DNA of 32,244 nt, taken from positions 1 through 32,244 of the forward strand of contig JBJXHB010000178.1 of the NCBI GenBank assembly GCA_046160725.1, in the 5' to 3' direction. This document shows, piece by piece, positions 17,070-24,687 of this stretch. Numbering within the stretch: the first letter of the stretch is position 1; each line of letters begins with the position of its first letter. Source of the DNA: JBJXHB01 sp046160725 (GTDB lineage: Bacteria; Pseudomonadota; Gammaproteobacteria; Burkholderiales; Burkholderiaceae_C). The notes beneath the pieces were generated by a model. The model was not told the DNA's origin, ran no database searches, and saw nothing but the letters and a program-made list of their open reading frames with translations. The translations under genes were made by a program, and so were the position numbers.

Positions 17070-19190
17070 ATGGCATCTGACGCTCGCAACCCCTTGAATG
17101 CGGGGGTGGCCGATCGGCTGCTGGAGGTCGCGGTCGAGACGCCCCAACACAGCGGGCTGGGCGCACCGCTGACCTACCGGCATGGGCAGGCACTGCCGGC
17201 CGGCACGCTGGTACGCGTCCCGCTGGGCCGGCGCGAGCTGGCCGGCATCGTCTGGACGGCCGGCGCCGAGCCGGGGGCCGGCGTCGCCGCCGCCGACATC
17301 AAGCCGCTGAAGGAGGTGCTGTCCGACCTGCCGCCCCTGCCGCCGGACTGGCTGGCCCTGTGCAGCTTCGCCGCGGCCTACTACCAGCGCGGGGTGGGCG
17401 AGCTGGCGCTGGCGGTGCTGCCGCCGGAGCTGCGCAAGTTGGACGCCGCCGCCCTGGCCCGCCGGCTGCGGCGCCTGCCCGCGCGGCTGAAGCGCATGGC
17501 CGCCACGGCGGCGGCGCAGGCGGCACTGCCGCAGGCGCCACCCGAGCCGACCGATGAACAGCGGCAGGCGCTGGCCGCCATCGAGGCCGAGGCCGGCCAG
17601 CCCGCGCCCCGCACCATGCTGCTGCACGGCGTCACCGGCAGCGGCAAGACCGAGGTCTACCTGCGCGCCACGGCCGCCGCGCTGGCCCGAGGCGGGCGGG
17701 CCCTGGTGCTGGTGCCGGAGATCAACCTGACGCCGCAGCTGGAGTCGCGCTTCGCGGCTCGCTTCCCCGGGCGCGTGCTCGTCTCGCTGCACAGCGGCCT
17801 GACGCCAGCGCAGCGCATCGACCACTGGCTGGCAGCCCATCTCGGGCTGGCCGACATCGTGCTCGGCACGCGGCTGGCAATCTTTGCCTCCCTGCCCGGG
17901 CTGGCGCTGATCGTCGTCGACGAGGAGCACGACCCGTCGTACAAGCAGCAGGACAGCGCGCGCTATTCGGCACGCGACCTGGCGGTGTGGCGTGGCCACC
18001 GCGAGCGCATCCCGGTGCTGCTGGGCTCGGCCACGCCGTCGCTGGAGACCTGGGCCCATGCGCAGCAGGGGCGTTATCGGCGCCTGGCGCTGGACCAGCG
18101 CATCGCCGGCGCCCGGCTGCCGACGGTGCGCGTGGCCGACCTGGGCCGCCTGCCGCGGGTGCAGGGGCAGCCGCCGCCGTTGTTCGCGCCGGCCGTGCTG
18201 GCCGCCCTGCAGCTGCGGCTGGCGCGGGGCGAGCAAAGCATCGTGTTCCTCAACCGCCGCGGCTATGCACCGGTGCTGCACTGCCCCGACTGCGGCTGGA
18301 AGAGCGAGTGCCCGCACTGCAGCGCCTGGCGCGTGTTCCACAAGGGCGAGCGCGCGCTGCGCTGCCACCACTGCGGCCTGGTCGAGCGCGTGCCGCGGGC
18401 CTGCCCGACCTGCGGCAACCTGGACATCCAGCCCATCGGCCGCGGCACGGAGAAGCTGGAGGAGCAGATCGCCGAGCTGCTGCCCACGGCCCGGCTGGCC
18501 CGCATCGACGCCGACACGGCGCGCGGCGTCGGCGCGCTGGGCGAGGCCCTGGCCCAGGTGCACGACGGCGAGGTCGACATCCTGGTCGGCACCCAGATGG
18601 TGACCAAGGGCCATGACTTCCGGCGCGTGACGCTGGTGGTGGCTGTCAACCCCGACAGCGCGCTGTTTGCCAGCGACTTCCGCGCGCCGGAGCGGCTGTT
18701 TGCGCTGTTGATGCAGGCCGCCGGCCGCGCCGGGCGTGCGCCCGCCGCCGACGGTGCCGAGCCCGCACCCGCCGAGATGTGGCTGCAGACCTGGCACCCG
18801 CAGCACGGCCTGTACCGCGCGCTGGCGGCGCACGACTACGCCAGCTTTGCCCAGGCCCAGCTGGCCGAGCGGCGCAGTGCCGGCCTGCCGCCCTATGCCC
18901 ACCTGGCCCTGCTGCGGGCCGAGGCGCGCGACGGTGCGGTGGCCGAGGCCTTCCTGCAGGCCGCGGCACAGGCCGCGGCCGGCGAGGATGCCATCGCGCT
19001 CTATCCGCCGGTGCCCCCGACCCTGGCCCGCGTGGCCGGCTTCGAGCGCCGCCAGATGCTGCTGGAGAGCCGATCGCGCAGCGCGCTGCAGCAGGCCCTG
19101 GCGGCGCTGCTGCCGCAGCTGCATGTGCTGCGCCGCCAGCACAAGGGCCTGGCGCGCTGGGCGGTGGACGTGGATCCGCAGGCGATCTGA
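17070..19190 (+). CDS. priA: Primosomal protein N' (replication-restart helicase PriA)
   Basis: DNA helicase that reloads the replisome at collapsed forks, 706 residues. The N-terminal DNA-binding domain is at about 1-115. The helicase core has Walker A GVTGSGKT (187-194), the DEEH box (284-287, DEEHDPSYKQQ) and the GSATPSLE motif. The zinc-binding insertion contains all eight cysteines (405, 408, 414, 417, 432, 435, 445, 448), typical of PriA. Further helicase motifs include LVGTQMVTKGHDF and LLMQAAGRAGR. ATG 17070 begins the family N-terminus; no ribosome site is visible, but TAACGT nine bases upstream resembles the -10-like signals of neighbouring genes. The upstream gap holds DnaA-box-like sites. 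Confidence 0.97.
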   Translation: MASDARNPLNAGVADRLLEVAVETPQHSGLGAPLTYRHGQALPAGTLVRVPLGRRELAGIVWTAGAEPGAGVAAADIKPLKEVLSDLPPLPPDWLALCSFAAAYYQRGVGELALAVLPPELRKLDAAALARRLRRLPARLKRMAATAAAQAALPQAPPEPTDEQRQALAAIEAEAGQPAPRTMLLHGVTGSGKTEVYLRATAAALARGGRALVLVPEINLTPQLESRFAARFPGRVLVSLHSGLTPAQRIDHWLAAHLGLADIVLGTRLAIFASLPGLALIVVDEEHDPSYKQQDSARYSARDLAVWRGHRERIPVLLGSATPSLETWAHAQQGRYRRLALDQRIAGARLPTVRVADLGRLPRVQGQPPPLFAPAVLAALQLRLARGEQSIVFLNRRGYAPVLHCPDCGWKSECPHCSAWRVFHKGERALRCHHCGLVERVPRACPTCGNLDIQPIGRGTEKLEEQIAELLPTARLARIDADTARGVGALGEALAQVHDGEVDILVGTQMVTKGHDFRRVTLVVAVNPDSALFASDFRAPERLFALLMQAAGRAGRAPAADGAEPAPAEMWLQTWHPQHGLYRALAAHDYASFAQAQLAERRSAGLPPYAHLALLRAEARDGAVAEAFLQAAAQAAAGEDAIALYPPVPPTLARVAGFERRQMLLESRSRSALQQALAALLPQLHVLRRQHKGLARWAVDVDPQAI

Positions 19191-19262
19191 GGTGGGCGGG
19201 CTCGGTGCCCGGCCGCTGCGCCATGGGGGATGATCGCGACAGCGGCCGCCTAAACTGCCCCG

Positions 19263-20168
19263 ATGTCCCCCGCGCTGTCGCACCTGGACTGGCTCGAAGC
19301 CGAGAGCATCCACATCCTGCGCGAGGTGGTGGCCGGCTGTGAGCGCCCGGTGCTGCTGTATTCCATCGGCAAGGACTCCGCCACGCTGCTGCACCTGGCG
19401 CGCAAGGCCTTCCATCCGGCGCCGCTGCCGTTTCCGCTGCTGCATGTGGACACGACCTGGAAGTTCCGCGACATGTATGCCATGCGCGACCGCGTGGCTG
19501 CCGAGCCGGGCGTGCGCCTGATCGTGCACACCAACCCGCAGGCGCTGGCGCAGGGCATCAACCCCTTCGACCATGGCTCGCAGCGCCACACCGACATCTG
19601 GAAGACCCAGGGCCTGATCCAGGCGCTGGACAGCCATGGATTCGATGCCGCCATCGGCGGCGCGCGGCGCGACGAGGAAAAGAGCCGCGCCAAGGAGCGT
19701 GTCTTCTCGCTGCGGTCGGCTGCGCACCGCTGGGACCCGCGCCAGCAGCGGCCCGAGCTCTGGCGCCTGTACAACACCCGGCTGGCCCCGGGCGAGTCGC
19801 TGCGGGTGTTTCCGCTGTCCAACTGGACCGAGCTTGACGTCTGGCTCTACGTGCAGCGCGAGGGCATCCCGCTGGTGCCGCTGTACCTGGCCGCCGAGCG
19901 GCCGGTGGTGGCGCGCGATGGCATGCTGCTGATGGTCGACGACGGGCGCTTCCGGCTGCGCCCGGGCGAGCATGTCGAGCAGCGCTGGGTGCGCTTCCGC
20001 ACGCTGGGCTGCTATCCGCTGAGCGGGGCCGTGCCCTCGCGTGCCGCGACGCTGCCCGACATGATCCGGGAGATGACGGCCAGCACCACGTCGGAGCGCC
20101 AGGGCCGGCTCATCGACCATGACGGCACGGCGTCGATGGAGCGCAAGAAGCAGGAGGGCTACTTCTGA
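19263..20168 (+). CDS. cysD: Sulfate adenylyltransferase subunit 2
   Basis: Catalytic subunit of ATP sulfurylase, which makes adenosine 5'-phosphosulfate (APS) from ATP and sulfate; it works with CysN. The protein has 301 residues. The PP-loop is SIGKDS (34-39), followed by HVDTTWKFRDMYAMRD, GGARRDEEKSRAKERVFS and the conserved end MERKKQEGYF. The start at 19263 has no Shine-Dalgarno; TAAACT at 19251-19256 lies 12 bases before the ATG, like the signal before hemE. Its stop overlaps the cysN start by one base (TGATG), so the two are translationally coupled. Other reduction genes (cysH, cysI) are not in this window. Confidence 0.97.
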   Translation: MSPALSHLDWLEAESIHILREVVAGCERPVLLYSIGKDSATLLHLARKAFHPAPLPFPLLHVDTTWKFRDMYAMRDRVAAEPGVRLIVHTNPQALAQGINPFDHGSQRHTDIWKTQGLIQALDSHGFDAAIGGARRDEEKSRAKERVFSLRSAAHRWDPRQQRPELWRLYNTRLAPGESLRVFPLSNWTELDVWLYVQREGIPLVPLYLAAERPVVARDGMLLMVDDGRFRLRPGEHVEQRWVRFRTLGCYPLSGAVPSRAATLPDMIREMTASTTSERQGRLIDHDGTASMERKKQEGYF

Positions 20169-22033
20169 TGCCGGCCGCCGCCGATGTAGCCAAGGGCCTG
20201 CTGCGCTTCATCACGTGCGGCAGCGTGGACGACGGCAAGAGCACGCTCATCGGCCGGCTGCTGTGGGAGGCCGGCGCCCTGCACGACGACCAGCGGGCGG
20301 CGCTGCAGGCCGATTCCAGGCAGCACGGCACGCGCGGCTCGGAGATCGACTTCGCGTTGCTGCTGGACGGGCTGAGCGCCGAGCGCGAGCAGGGCATCAC
20401 CATCGACGTGGCCTACCGCCACTTCAGCAGCGCGGGGCGCCGTTTCATCGTCGCCGACACGCCGGGGCACGAGCAGTACACCCGCAACATGGTCACCGGC
20501 GCATCGACGGCGGACCTGGCGGTGGTGCTGGTGGATGCCCGCAAGGGCCTGCTGCCGCAGACCCGGCGCCATACCTACCTGGTGGGCCTGCTGGGCGTGC
20601 GACACGTGGTGCTGGCCGTCAACAAGATGGACCTGGTCGGCCATGACCGCGCGGTGTTCGAGGCCATTGCGGCGGCCTACCGCGGCTGGGCCAGCGCGCT
20701 GGGCCTGGGCACCGTGTGTGCGATACCGGTGGTGGCGGTGGCGGGCGACAACCTGACCGCACCCGGCGCGCACATGCCTTGGTACACCGGGCCGACGCTG
20801 CTGCAGCACCTGGTGTCGGTCGACGTCGATACCGGGGCGGCGCAACGCCGCCCGCTGCGCATGCCGGTGCAATGGGTGAACCGGCCGGACGCCGACTTCC
20901 GCGGCCTGGCCGGTACGCTGGTGTCGGGCAGCGTCCGGCCGGGGGACGCCGTGCGCATCCAGCCGTCGGGCCAGCGCAGCCGCGTTGCCCGCATCGTCAG
21001 CCATGGCGGCGACCTGACGCAGGCGGCGGCGCCCCAGTCGGTCACCCTGGTGCTGGAGGGCGACCTCGACGTCCCGCGCGGCGAGATCGTCTGCAGCGAC
21101 GCCGAACCGGCCGAGGTGGCGTCGCAGTTCCAGGCCACAGTCGTGTGGATGGACGCGCAGCCGCTGCTGCGCGGGCGCAGCTATCTCATGCGCCTGGGCG
21201 CCGCCAGCGCCATCGCGACCGTGATGCCGGTGCGCCACCGCATCGACATCCACACCCTCGCACCGGTGGCCGCCGAGCGGCTGGAGCTCAACGAGATCGG
21301 CGAGGTCGAGATCGAGCTCGACCGCAGCGTCGCCTTCGACGCCTACCGCGACAACCGCGAGACCGGCGGCTTCATCCTGATCGACCGCCCGTCCAACCGC
21401 ACCGTGGGCGCGGGCATGCTGCATTTCGCGTTGCGCCGCGGCGCGAACCTGCGCTGGCAGAACCTGGACGTCGACCGTGCCGCGCGGCGGCAGCTCAACG
21501 GCCACGGCAGCGCGGTGGTGTGGCTCACCGGCCTGTCCGGGGCTGGCAAGTCCACCATCGCCAACCTGCTGGCCCAGCGGCTGCATGCGCAGGGCGTGCG
21601 CACCTATGTGCTGGACGGCGACAACGTGCGCCATGGCCTGAACAAGGACCTGGGCTTCACCGCGCAGGACCGGGTCGAGAACATCCGGCGGGTGGCCGAG
21701 GTGGCCCGCCTGATGGTCGACGCCGGGCTGGTGGTGATCACCGCGCTGATCTCGCCCTTCCGCGCCGAGCGCCGCATGGCGCGCGAGCTGTTCAGCCCCG
21801 GCGAGTTCATCGAGGTGCACGTGGACGTGCCCCTGTCCGTGGCCGAGGCGCGCGACCCCAAGGGGCTGTACCGCAAGGCGCGCAGCGGGCTGCTGAAGAA
21901 CTTCACCGGCATCGACTCGCCCTACGAGGCACCGGAGCAGGCCGAGCTGGTGCTGGATGCCGCGGCGGCCGCGCCCGCGGATGGCGTCGAGCGGATCGTC
22001 CGGCGGCTGTCGGCGGCGGGCGTGTTGCGTTAG
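20168..22033 (+). CDS. cysNC: Bifunctional sulfate adenylyltransferase subunit 1 / APS kinase
   Basis: A 621-residue fusion. Residues 1 to about 430 are CysN, the GTPase partner of CysD: G1 GSVDDGKST (18-26), G3 DTPGHEQ (97-103), G4 NKMD (152-155), then the beta-barrel domains. Residues about 445-621 are an APS kinase (CysC) with P-loop GLSGAGKST (455-463), DGDN (483-486) and the lid FRAERRMARELF. CysD plus this protein converts sulfate to PAPS in two steps. PAPS can feed either reduction to sulfite or sulfation of other molecules; the fusion resembles NodQ. ATG 20168 overlaps the cysD stop. Confidence 0.96.
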   Translation: MPAAADVAKGLLRFITCGSVDDGKSTLIGRLLWEAGALHDDQRAALQADSRQHGTRGSEIDFALLLDGLSAEREQGITIDVAYRHFSSAGRRFIVADTPGHEQYTRNMVTGASTADLAVVLVDARKGLLPQTRRHTYLVGLLGVRHVVLAVNKMDLVGHDRAVFEAIAAAYRGWASALGLGTVCAIPVVAVAGDNLTAPGAHMPWYTGPTLLQHLVSVDVDTGAAQRRPLRMPVQWVNRPDADFRGLAGTLVSGSVRPGDAVRIQPSGQRSRVARIVSHGGDLTQAAAPQSVTLVLEGDLDVPRGEIVCSDAEPAEVASQFQATVVWMDAQPLLRGRSYLMRLGAASAIATVMPVRHRIDIHTLAPVAAERLELNEIGEVEIELDRSVAFDAYRDNRETGGFILIDRPSNRTVGAGMLHFALRRGANLRWQNLDVDRAARRQLNGHGSAVVWLTGLSGAGKSTIANLLAQRLHAQGVRTYVLDGDNVRHGLNKDLGFTAQDRVENIRRVAEVARLMVDAGLVVITALISPFRAERRMARELFSPGEFIEVHVDVPLSVAEARDPKGLYRKARSGLLKNFTGIDSPYEAPEQAELVLDAAAAAPADGVERIVRRLSAAGVLR

Positions 22034-22126
22034 GACCGATCTGCAGGCCGGGAGCCTCCATTGACCGGCGGACTGGTTCTTGGGCGCGGCGGGGCCGGAA
22101 GGGTAGGTCGTGCCCGCCGCTGGCTT

Positions 22127-22159
22127 TTGCTATTTCAAGAAGATTTCTTGAAACAGCAA
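22127..22159. repeat. 33-bp near-perfect palindrome
   Basis: The inner arms TTTCAAGAA (22133-22141) and TTCTTGAAA (22145-22153) are exact reverse complements around GAT. The outer arms TTGCT (22127-22131) and AGCAA (22155-22159) also pair, leaving a single A/C mismatch between the two layers: 14 of 15 positions match. It is strikingly AT-rich for this genome and ends three bases before the GTG that opens the truncated ATPase frame. It could be an operator or the remains of a mobile element end. Confidence 0.7.
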
Positions 22160-22162
22160 GCC

Positions 22163-22342
22163 GTGGCCGACGACTTCCGACGAACCGACGTGGCGCAGAT
22201 CGCCGAGGCATTGCGCACCAGCCCGGTCGTGGTCGTGACCAGCCCGCGTCAGGCGGGCAAGACCACCCAGCTGCGTCGACGATGCCTTGACCGCAGCGAC
22301 GCATCCGTCATTGGTTGGCGCAACCTGGTGCGCGCGGGCTGA
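22163..22342 (+). pseudogene. Truncated AAA_14-type ATPase remnant
   Basis: From GTG 22163 the frame reads VADDFRRTDVAQIAEAL followed by RTSPVVVVTSPRQAGKTTQL. The segment around SPRQAGKTT matches the N-terminal Walker A region of AAA_14/DUF4143 ATPases, where GPRQxGKT is usual. After about residue 40 the similarity stops and the frame ends at 22342 without the rest of the 350-450-residue protein. The last 35 bases overlap the convergent glycosyltransferase gene. I read this as the 5' remnant of an ATPase gene cut off by a rearrangement. A small functional protein is less likely. The same frame is open up to TTG 22061, through the palindrome. Confidence 0.6.
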
Positions 22343-23540
22343 ACCCCGCACCCTGCTGCCGCAGCCCCAAGCCCCGATCAATGCGGGCGGCCAGCGTATG
22401 CGCATCCGGCATGGCGTCGATCTCTGCCCTCAGAACGCGCGCCGCCGTGCCCGGGCCCGGCTCGGCAAGGCAGCGGGTCATCATGGTCGCCAGCGCCGAC
22501 GGGGAGGGCATGCCGGTATGGCCGTCGGCATCATGCGTGATGGCCGCGCCGCATACTGCAAGCGCATCGGCGTTGCGGAACTGGTCCGCGCCCGTGGGCA
22601 GACAGACCTGCGGCAGGCCATGCGCCAGGGCGGCCAGCATCGTGCCGGACCCGCCATGGGACACCACCATGGCGCAATGCGGCAGCACATATTCCTGCGG
22701 CACATAGGGTGCGGCCAGCACATGCGCCGGCGTGGTGTCGATCCCGACAAGCCCGCCGGTGGTGACGATGGCCCTGACCTCCATCTGACCCAGGGCGTCA
22801 AGCAGGCTGGCGAATGCCGGGCCACCTCGGTTCAGGGTGCCGAATGTGGCATACACCAGCGGCCGTGGGTCCGGACGATGGATGAATGCCAGAAGGGCCG
22901 GGTCAATCGCCGGGTTCGGCTCGACGGTCAGGGCTCGCGGCCGCCGCGACAGGACGTTCGCCGCGGTCACAGGCTGCATGCTCGCTGCCAACAGCGAGGG
23001 TGGCACGATCTCGATCGTCGTGTCGCCATACAGGCCGCAATCCGCCGGCACGCCCAGCCCCCGGGCGGCCCAGTGCGGCGCCATGGATTCGGCCGCCGCC
23101 TGCAGAACGGCGGCCGGGATCGGCAGCCCGAAGGCATGGGTCACCGACGGCACGCCCAGCGCCCGGGCCACCAGCGGTGCTGCCAGTGCGGCCGGCTCGC
23201 CGATGATCAGGTCCGGGCGCCAATGCCGTGCGTGGTCGGTCAGCGGCTGAATCATCTGTGATGCCAACACGTCGCCGAAGAGCGTCGAAAAGGCGATCAT
23301 GGCGTGGCTGCGACCGGGGAGCCGCGCGGCCTCCGGGCGTCTGCGCCCGAACTCCGCCAATGCCGCGCCGAAGGCCGGGCCGGCTTCGACGGTCTGCAGG
23401 CCATGGGCCTGCAGCAATGGCCAGCTCTCCCGCGCGGTGGCCCAGGTCACGGCGTGGCCCAGGTCGCGCAAAGCCAGCGCGAGGTGTGCCATGGGCTGTA
23501 CATGGCCCGCTGCCCCGATCGAGACGAACAGGACCCGCAT
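22308..23540 (-). CDS. Glycosyltransferase, GT1/MGT type (macrolide-transferase-like)
   Basis: A 410-residue GT-B fold protein. The N-terminus MRVLFVSIGAAGHVQPMAHLALAL is the acceptor domain of UDP/TDP-sugar transferases acting on small molecules. The donor-binding signature is HGGSGTMLAALAHGLPQV (295-312) with DQ at 319-320. It resembles antibiotic, sterol and rhamnosyl transferases; donor and acceptor cannot be deduced. The start at 23540 lies four bases after the stop of the TctC-like gene, so they form an operon. The last 20 residues (from about LRQQGAGF) extend beyond the normal family end and overlap the ATPase remnant, suggesting the gene's 3' end was formed by a junction. Confidence 0.9.
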   Translation of the reverse strand: MRVLFVSIGAAGHVQPMAHLALALRDLGHAVTWATARESWPLLQAHGLQTVEAGPAFGAALAEFGRRRPEAARLPGRSHAMIAFSTLFGDVLASQMIQPLTDHARHWRPDLIIGEPAALAAPLVARALGVPSVTHAFGLPIPAAVLQAAAESMAPHWAARGLGVPADCGLYGDTTIEIVPPSLLAASMQPVTAANVLSRRPRALTVEPNPAIDPALLAFIHRPDPRPLVYATFGTLNRGGPAFASLLDALGQMEVRAIVTTGGLVGIDTTPAHVLAAPYVPQEYVLPHCAMVVSHGGSGTMLAALAHGLPQVCLPTGADQFRNADALAVCGAAITHDADGHTGMPSPSALATMMTRCLAEPGPGTAARVLRAEIDAMPDAHTLAARIDRGLGLRQQGAGFSPRAPGCANQ

Positions 23541-23544
23541 CGGA

Positions 23545-24525
23545 TCAGCGCTGGAGCCGCACGCCGGCGGCCTGAATCACCGGCGCCCAGCGCTGGGTTT
23601 CGCTGCGCACCAGCAGTGCCAGGGTCTCGGGGCTGTCGCCGCCCGGCTGGTTGCCGACCGAGCCAAACCATTTTTCGGCCTCGGGGCTCGCCAACACGGC
23701 GCGGATGTCCCGGTACAACCGGTCGATCGTCGCTTGCGGCGTGGCCGCAGGTGCGGCCAGCGCATTCCAGCCGGTCACCTGCAGGTCGGGCAGTCCGGCC
23801 TCGCCGACCGTTGGCACGGCGGAGAGGCCACGCAGGCGTTGGGGTCCGGTCACCGCCAAGGCACGAAGCCGTCCGCTGACGACCAGCGGCAACGCCACCG
23901 GCGTGCCTTCGAAGAGCCATTGCACCCGACCGGCCATCAGGTCGGCGATCGGCTGGGTCGGGCTGGTGTAGGGGATGTGTGCCGCCCGCACCCGGGCCAG
24001 GTGCAGCAGCAATTCGCCGGCCAGGTGTGGCGGCGTACCGATGCCCGGGGATGCGAAGTTCTGCGCGCCAGGCCGGGCCTTGGCGTCGGCCACCAGGTCG
24101 GCCAAGGAGATCAGCGCAGACTCTGGTGCCACCAGGAGCAGCAACGGGCCGACGCCGACCCGCGTGATCGACCGAAAGTCGCGCAGCGGGTCATAGCCCA
24201 GGCGGTCGTAGACCAGCGGGTTGAACACCAGAAGCCCTACATGCGTCATCACCAGCGTGTGCCCATCCGGCTCGGCCCGCGCCGCCTGCTCCATGGCCGG
24301 GATGCCCCCTGCGCCGGGCCGGTTTTCCACCAACACCGGCTGCTTCACCAGCGGTGCCAGGCGCTCGGCCAGCCAGCGTGCCCGCACATCCGGCACTGAG
24401 CCGGGGCCCGCGGGCACCAGCAGGCGCAACGGTCTGGTGAACGCTGGAGCCAGATCATCCTGGGCCCGCAGGTCGGCCGCATACGCGGCCAGCAGGCCGT
24501 TGACCAGAAGGCGACGGTTGAGCAT
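23545..24525 (-). CDS. TctC-like (Bug family) periplasmic receptor
   Basis: A 326-residue periplasmic substrate-binding protein of the tripartite tricarboxylate transporter family. Family blocks are RPLRLLVPAGPGSVPDVRARWLAERL, VLVENRPGAGGIPAMEQAARAEPDGHTL, ASPGIGTPPHLAGELL, IPYTSPTQPIADLMAGRVQWLFEG and VPTVGEAGLPDLQVTGWNALAAPAATP. The N-terminus MLNRRLLVNGLLAAYAADLRAQ looks like a short, weak signal peptide. The ATG at 24525 is taken as the start because upstream codons would precede that signal. The membrane partners TctA and TctB are absent here, which is usual for the many orphan Bug receptors in Burkholderiales. Its ligand is unknown. It is divergent from the large winged-helix regulator and cotranscribed with the glycosyltransferase. 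Confidence 0.92.
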   Translation of the reverse strand: MLNRRLLVNGLLAAYAADLRAQDDLAPAFTRPLRLLVPAGPGSVPDVRARWLAERLAPLVKQPVLVENRPGAGGIPAMEQAARAEPDGHTLVMTHVGLLVFNPLVYDRLGYDPLRDFRSITRVGVGPLLLLVAPESALISLADLVADAKARPGAQNFASPGIGTPPHLAGELLLHLARVRAAHIPYTSPTQPIADLMAGRVQWLFEGTPVALPLVVSGRLRALAVTGPQRLRGLSAVPTVGEAGLPDLQVTGWNALAAPAATPQATIDRLYRDIRAVLASPEAEKWFGSVGNQPGGDSPETLALLVRSETQRWAPVIQAAGVRLQR

Positions 24526-24603
24526 GGGACGCTGGGGCCGGATGCCAATGGATGTGGGGGCCGAATCTTCACCCAGAGCCCGGACACGCGCCTCGGTGAC
24601 AAA

Positions 24604-24620
24604 CCTTAAGAGTCCTGAAA
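24604..24620 (-). promoter_or_regulatory. OmpR-type tandem direct repeat, copy 1
   Basis: On the plus strand CCTTAA (24604-24609) and CCTGAA (24614-24619) repeat with a 10-base period; on the minus strand it reads TTTCAGGACTCTTAAGG. It lies 78 bases before the TctC-like start and 67 bases before the regulator start, in their shared upstream region. It matches the copy at 27917-27933 at 14 of 17 positions. Confidence 0.6.
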
Positions 24621-24687
24621 CCGCGGGCGCCGAGGTCGGCAACGCGCCTGTCCACCACTAGCATGGCGGGACAAGACGCCCTCGACC

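Noticed and set aside
17031..20120. Very long open frame on the minus strand opposite priA and cysD (about 1000 codons)
   Set aside because: It is the mirror of two well-identified plus-strand genes in a high-GC genome; its translation is Gln/Arg/His/Gly-rich and shows no family motif.
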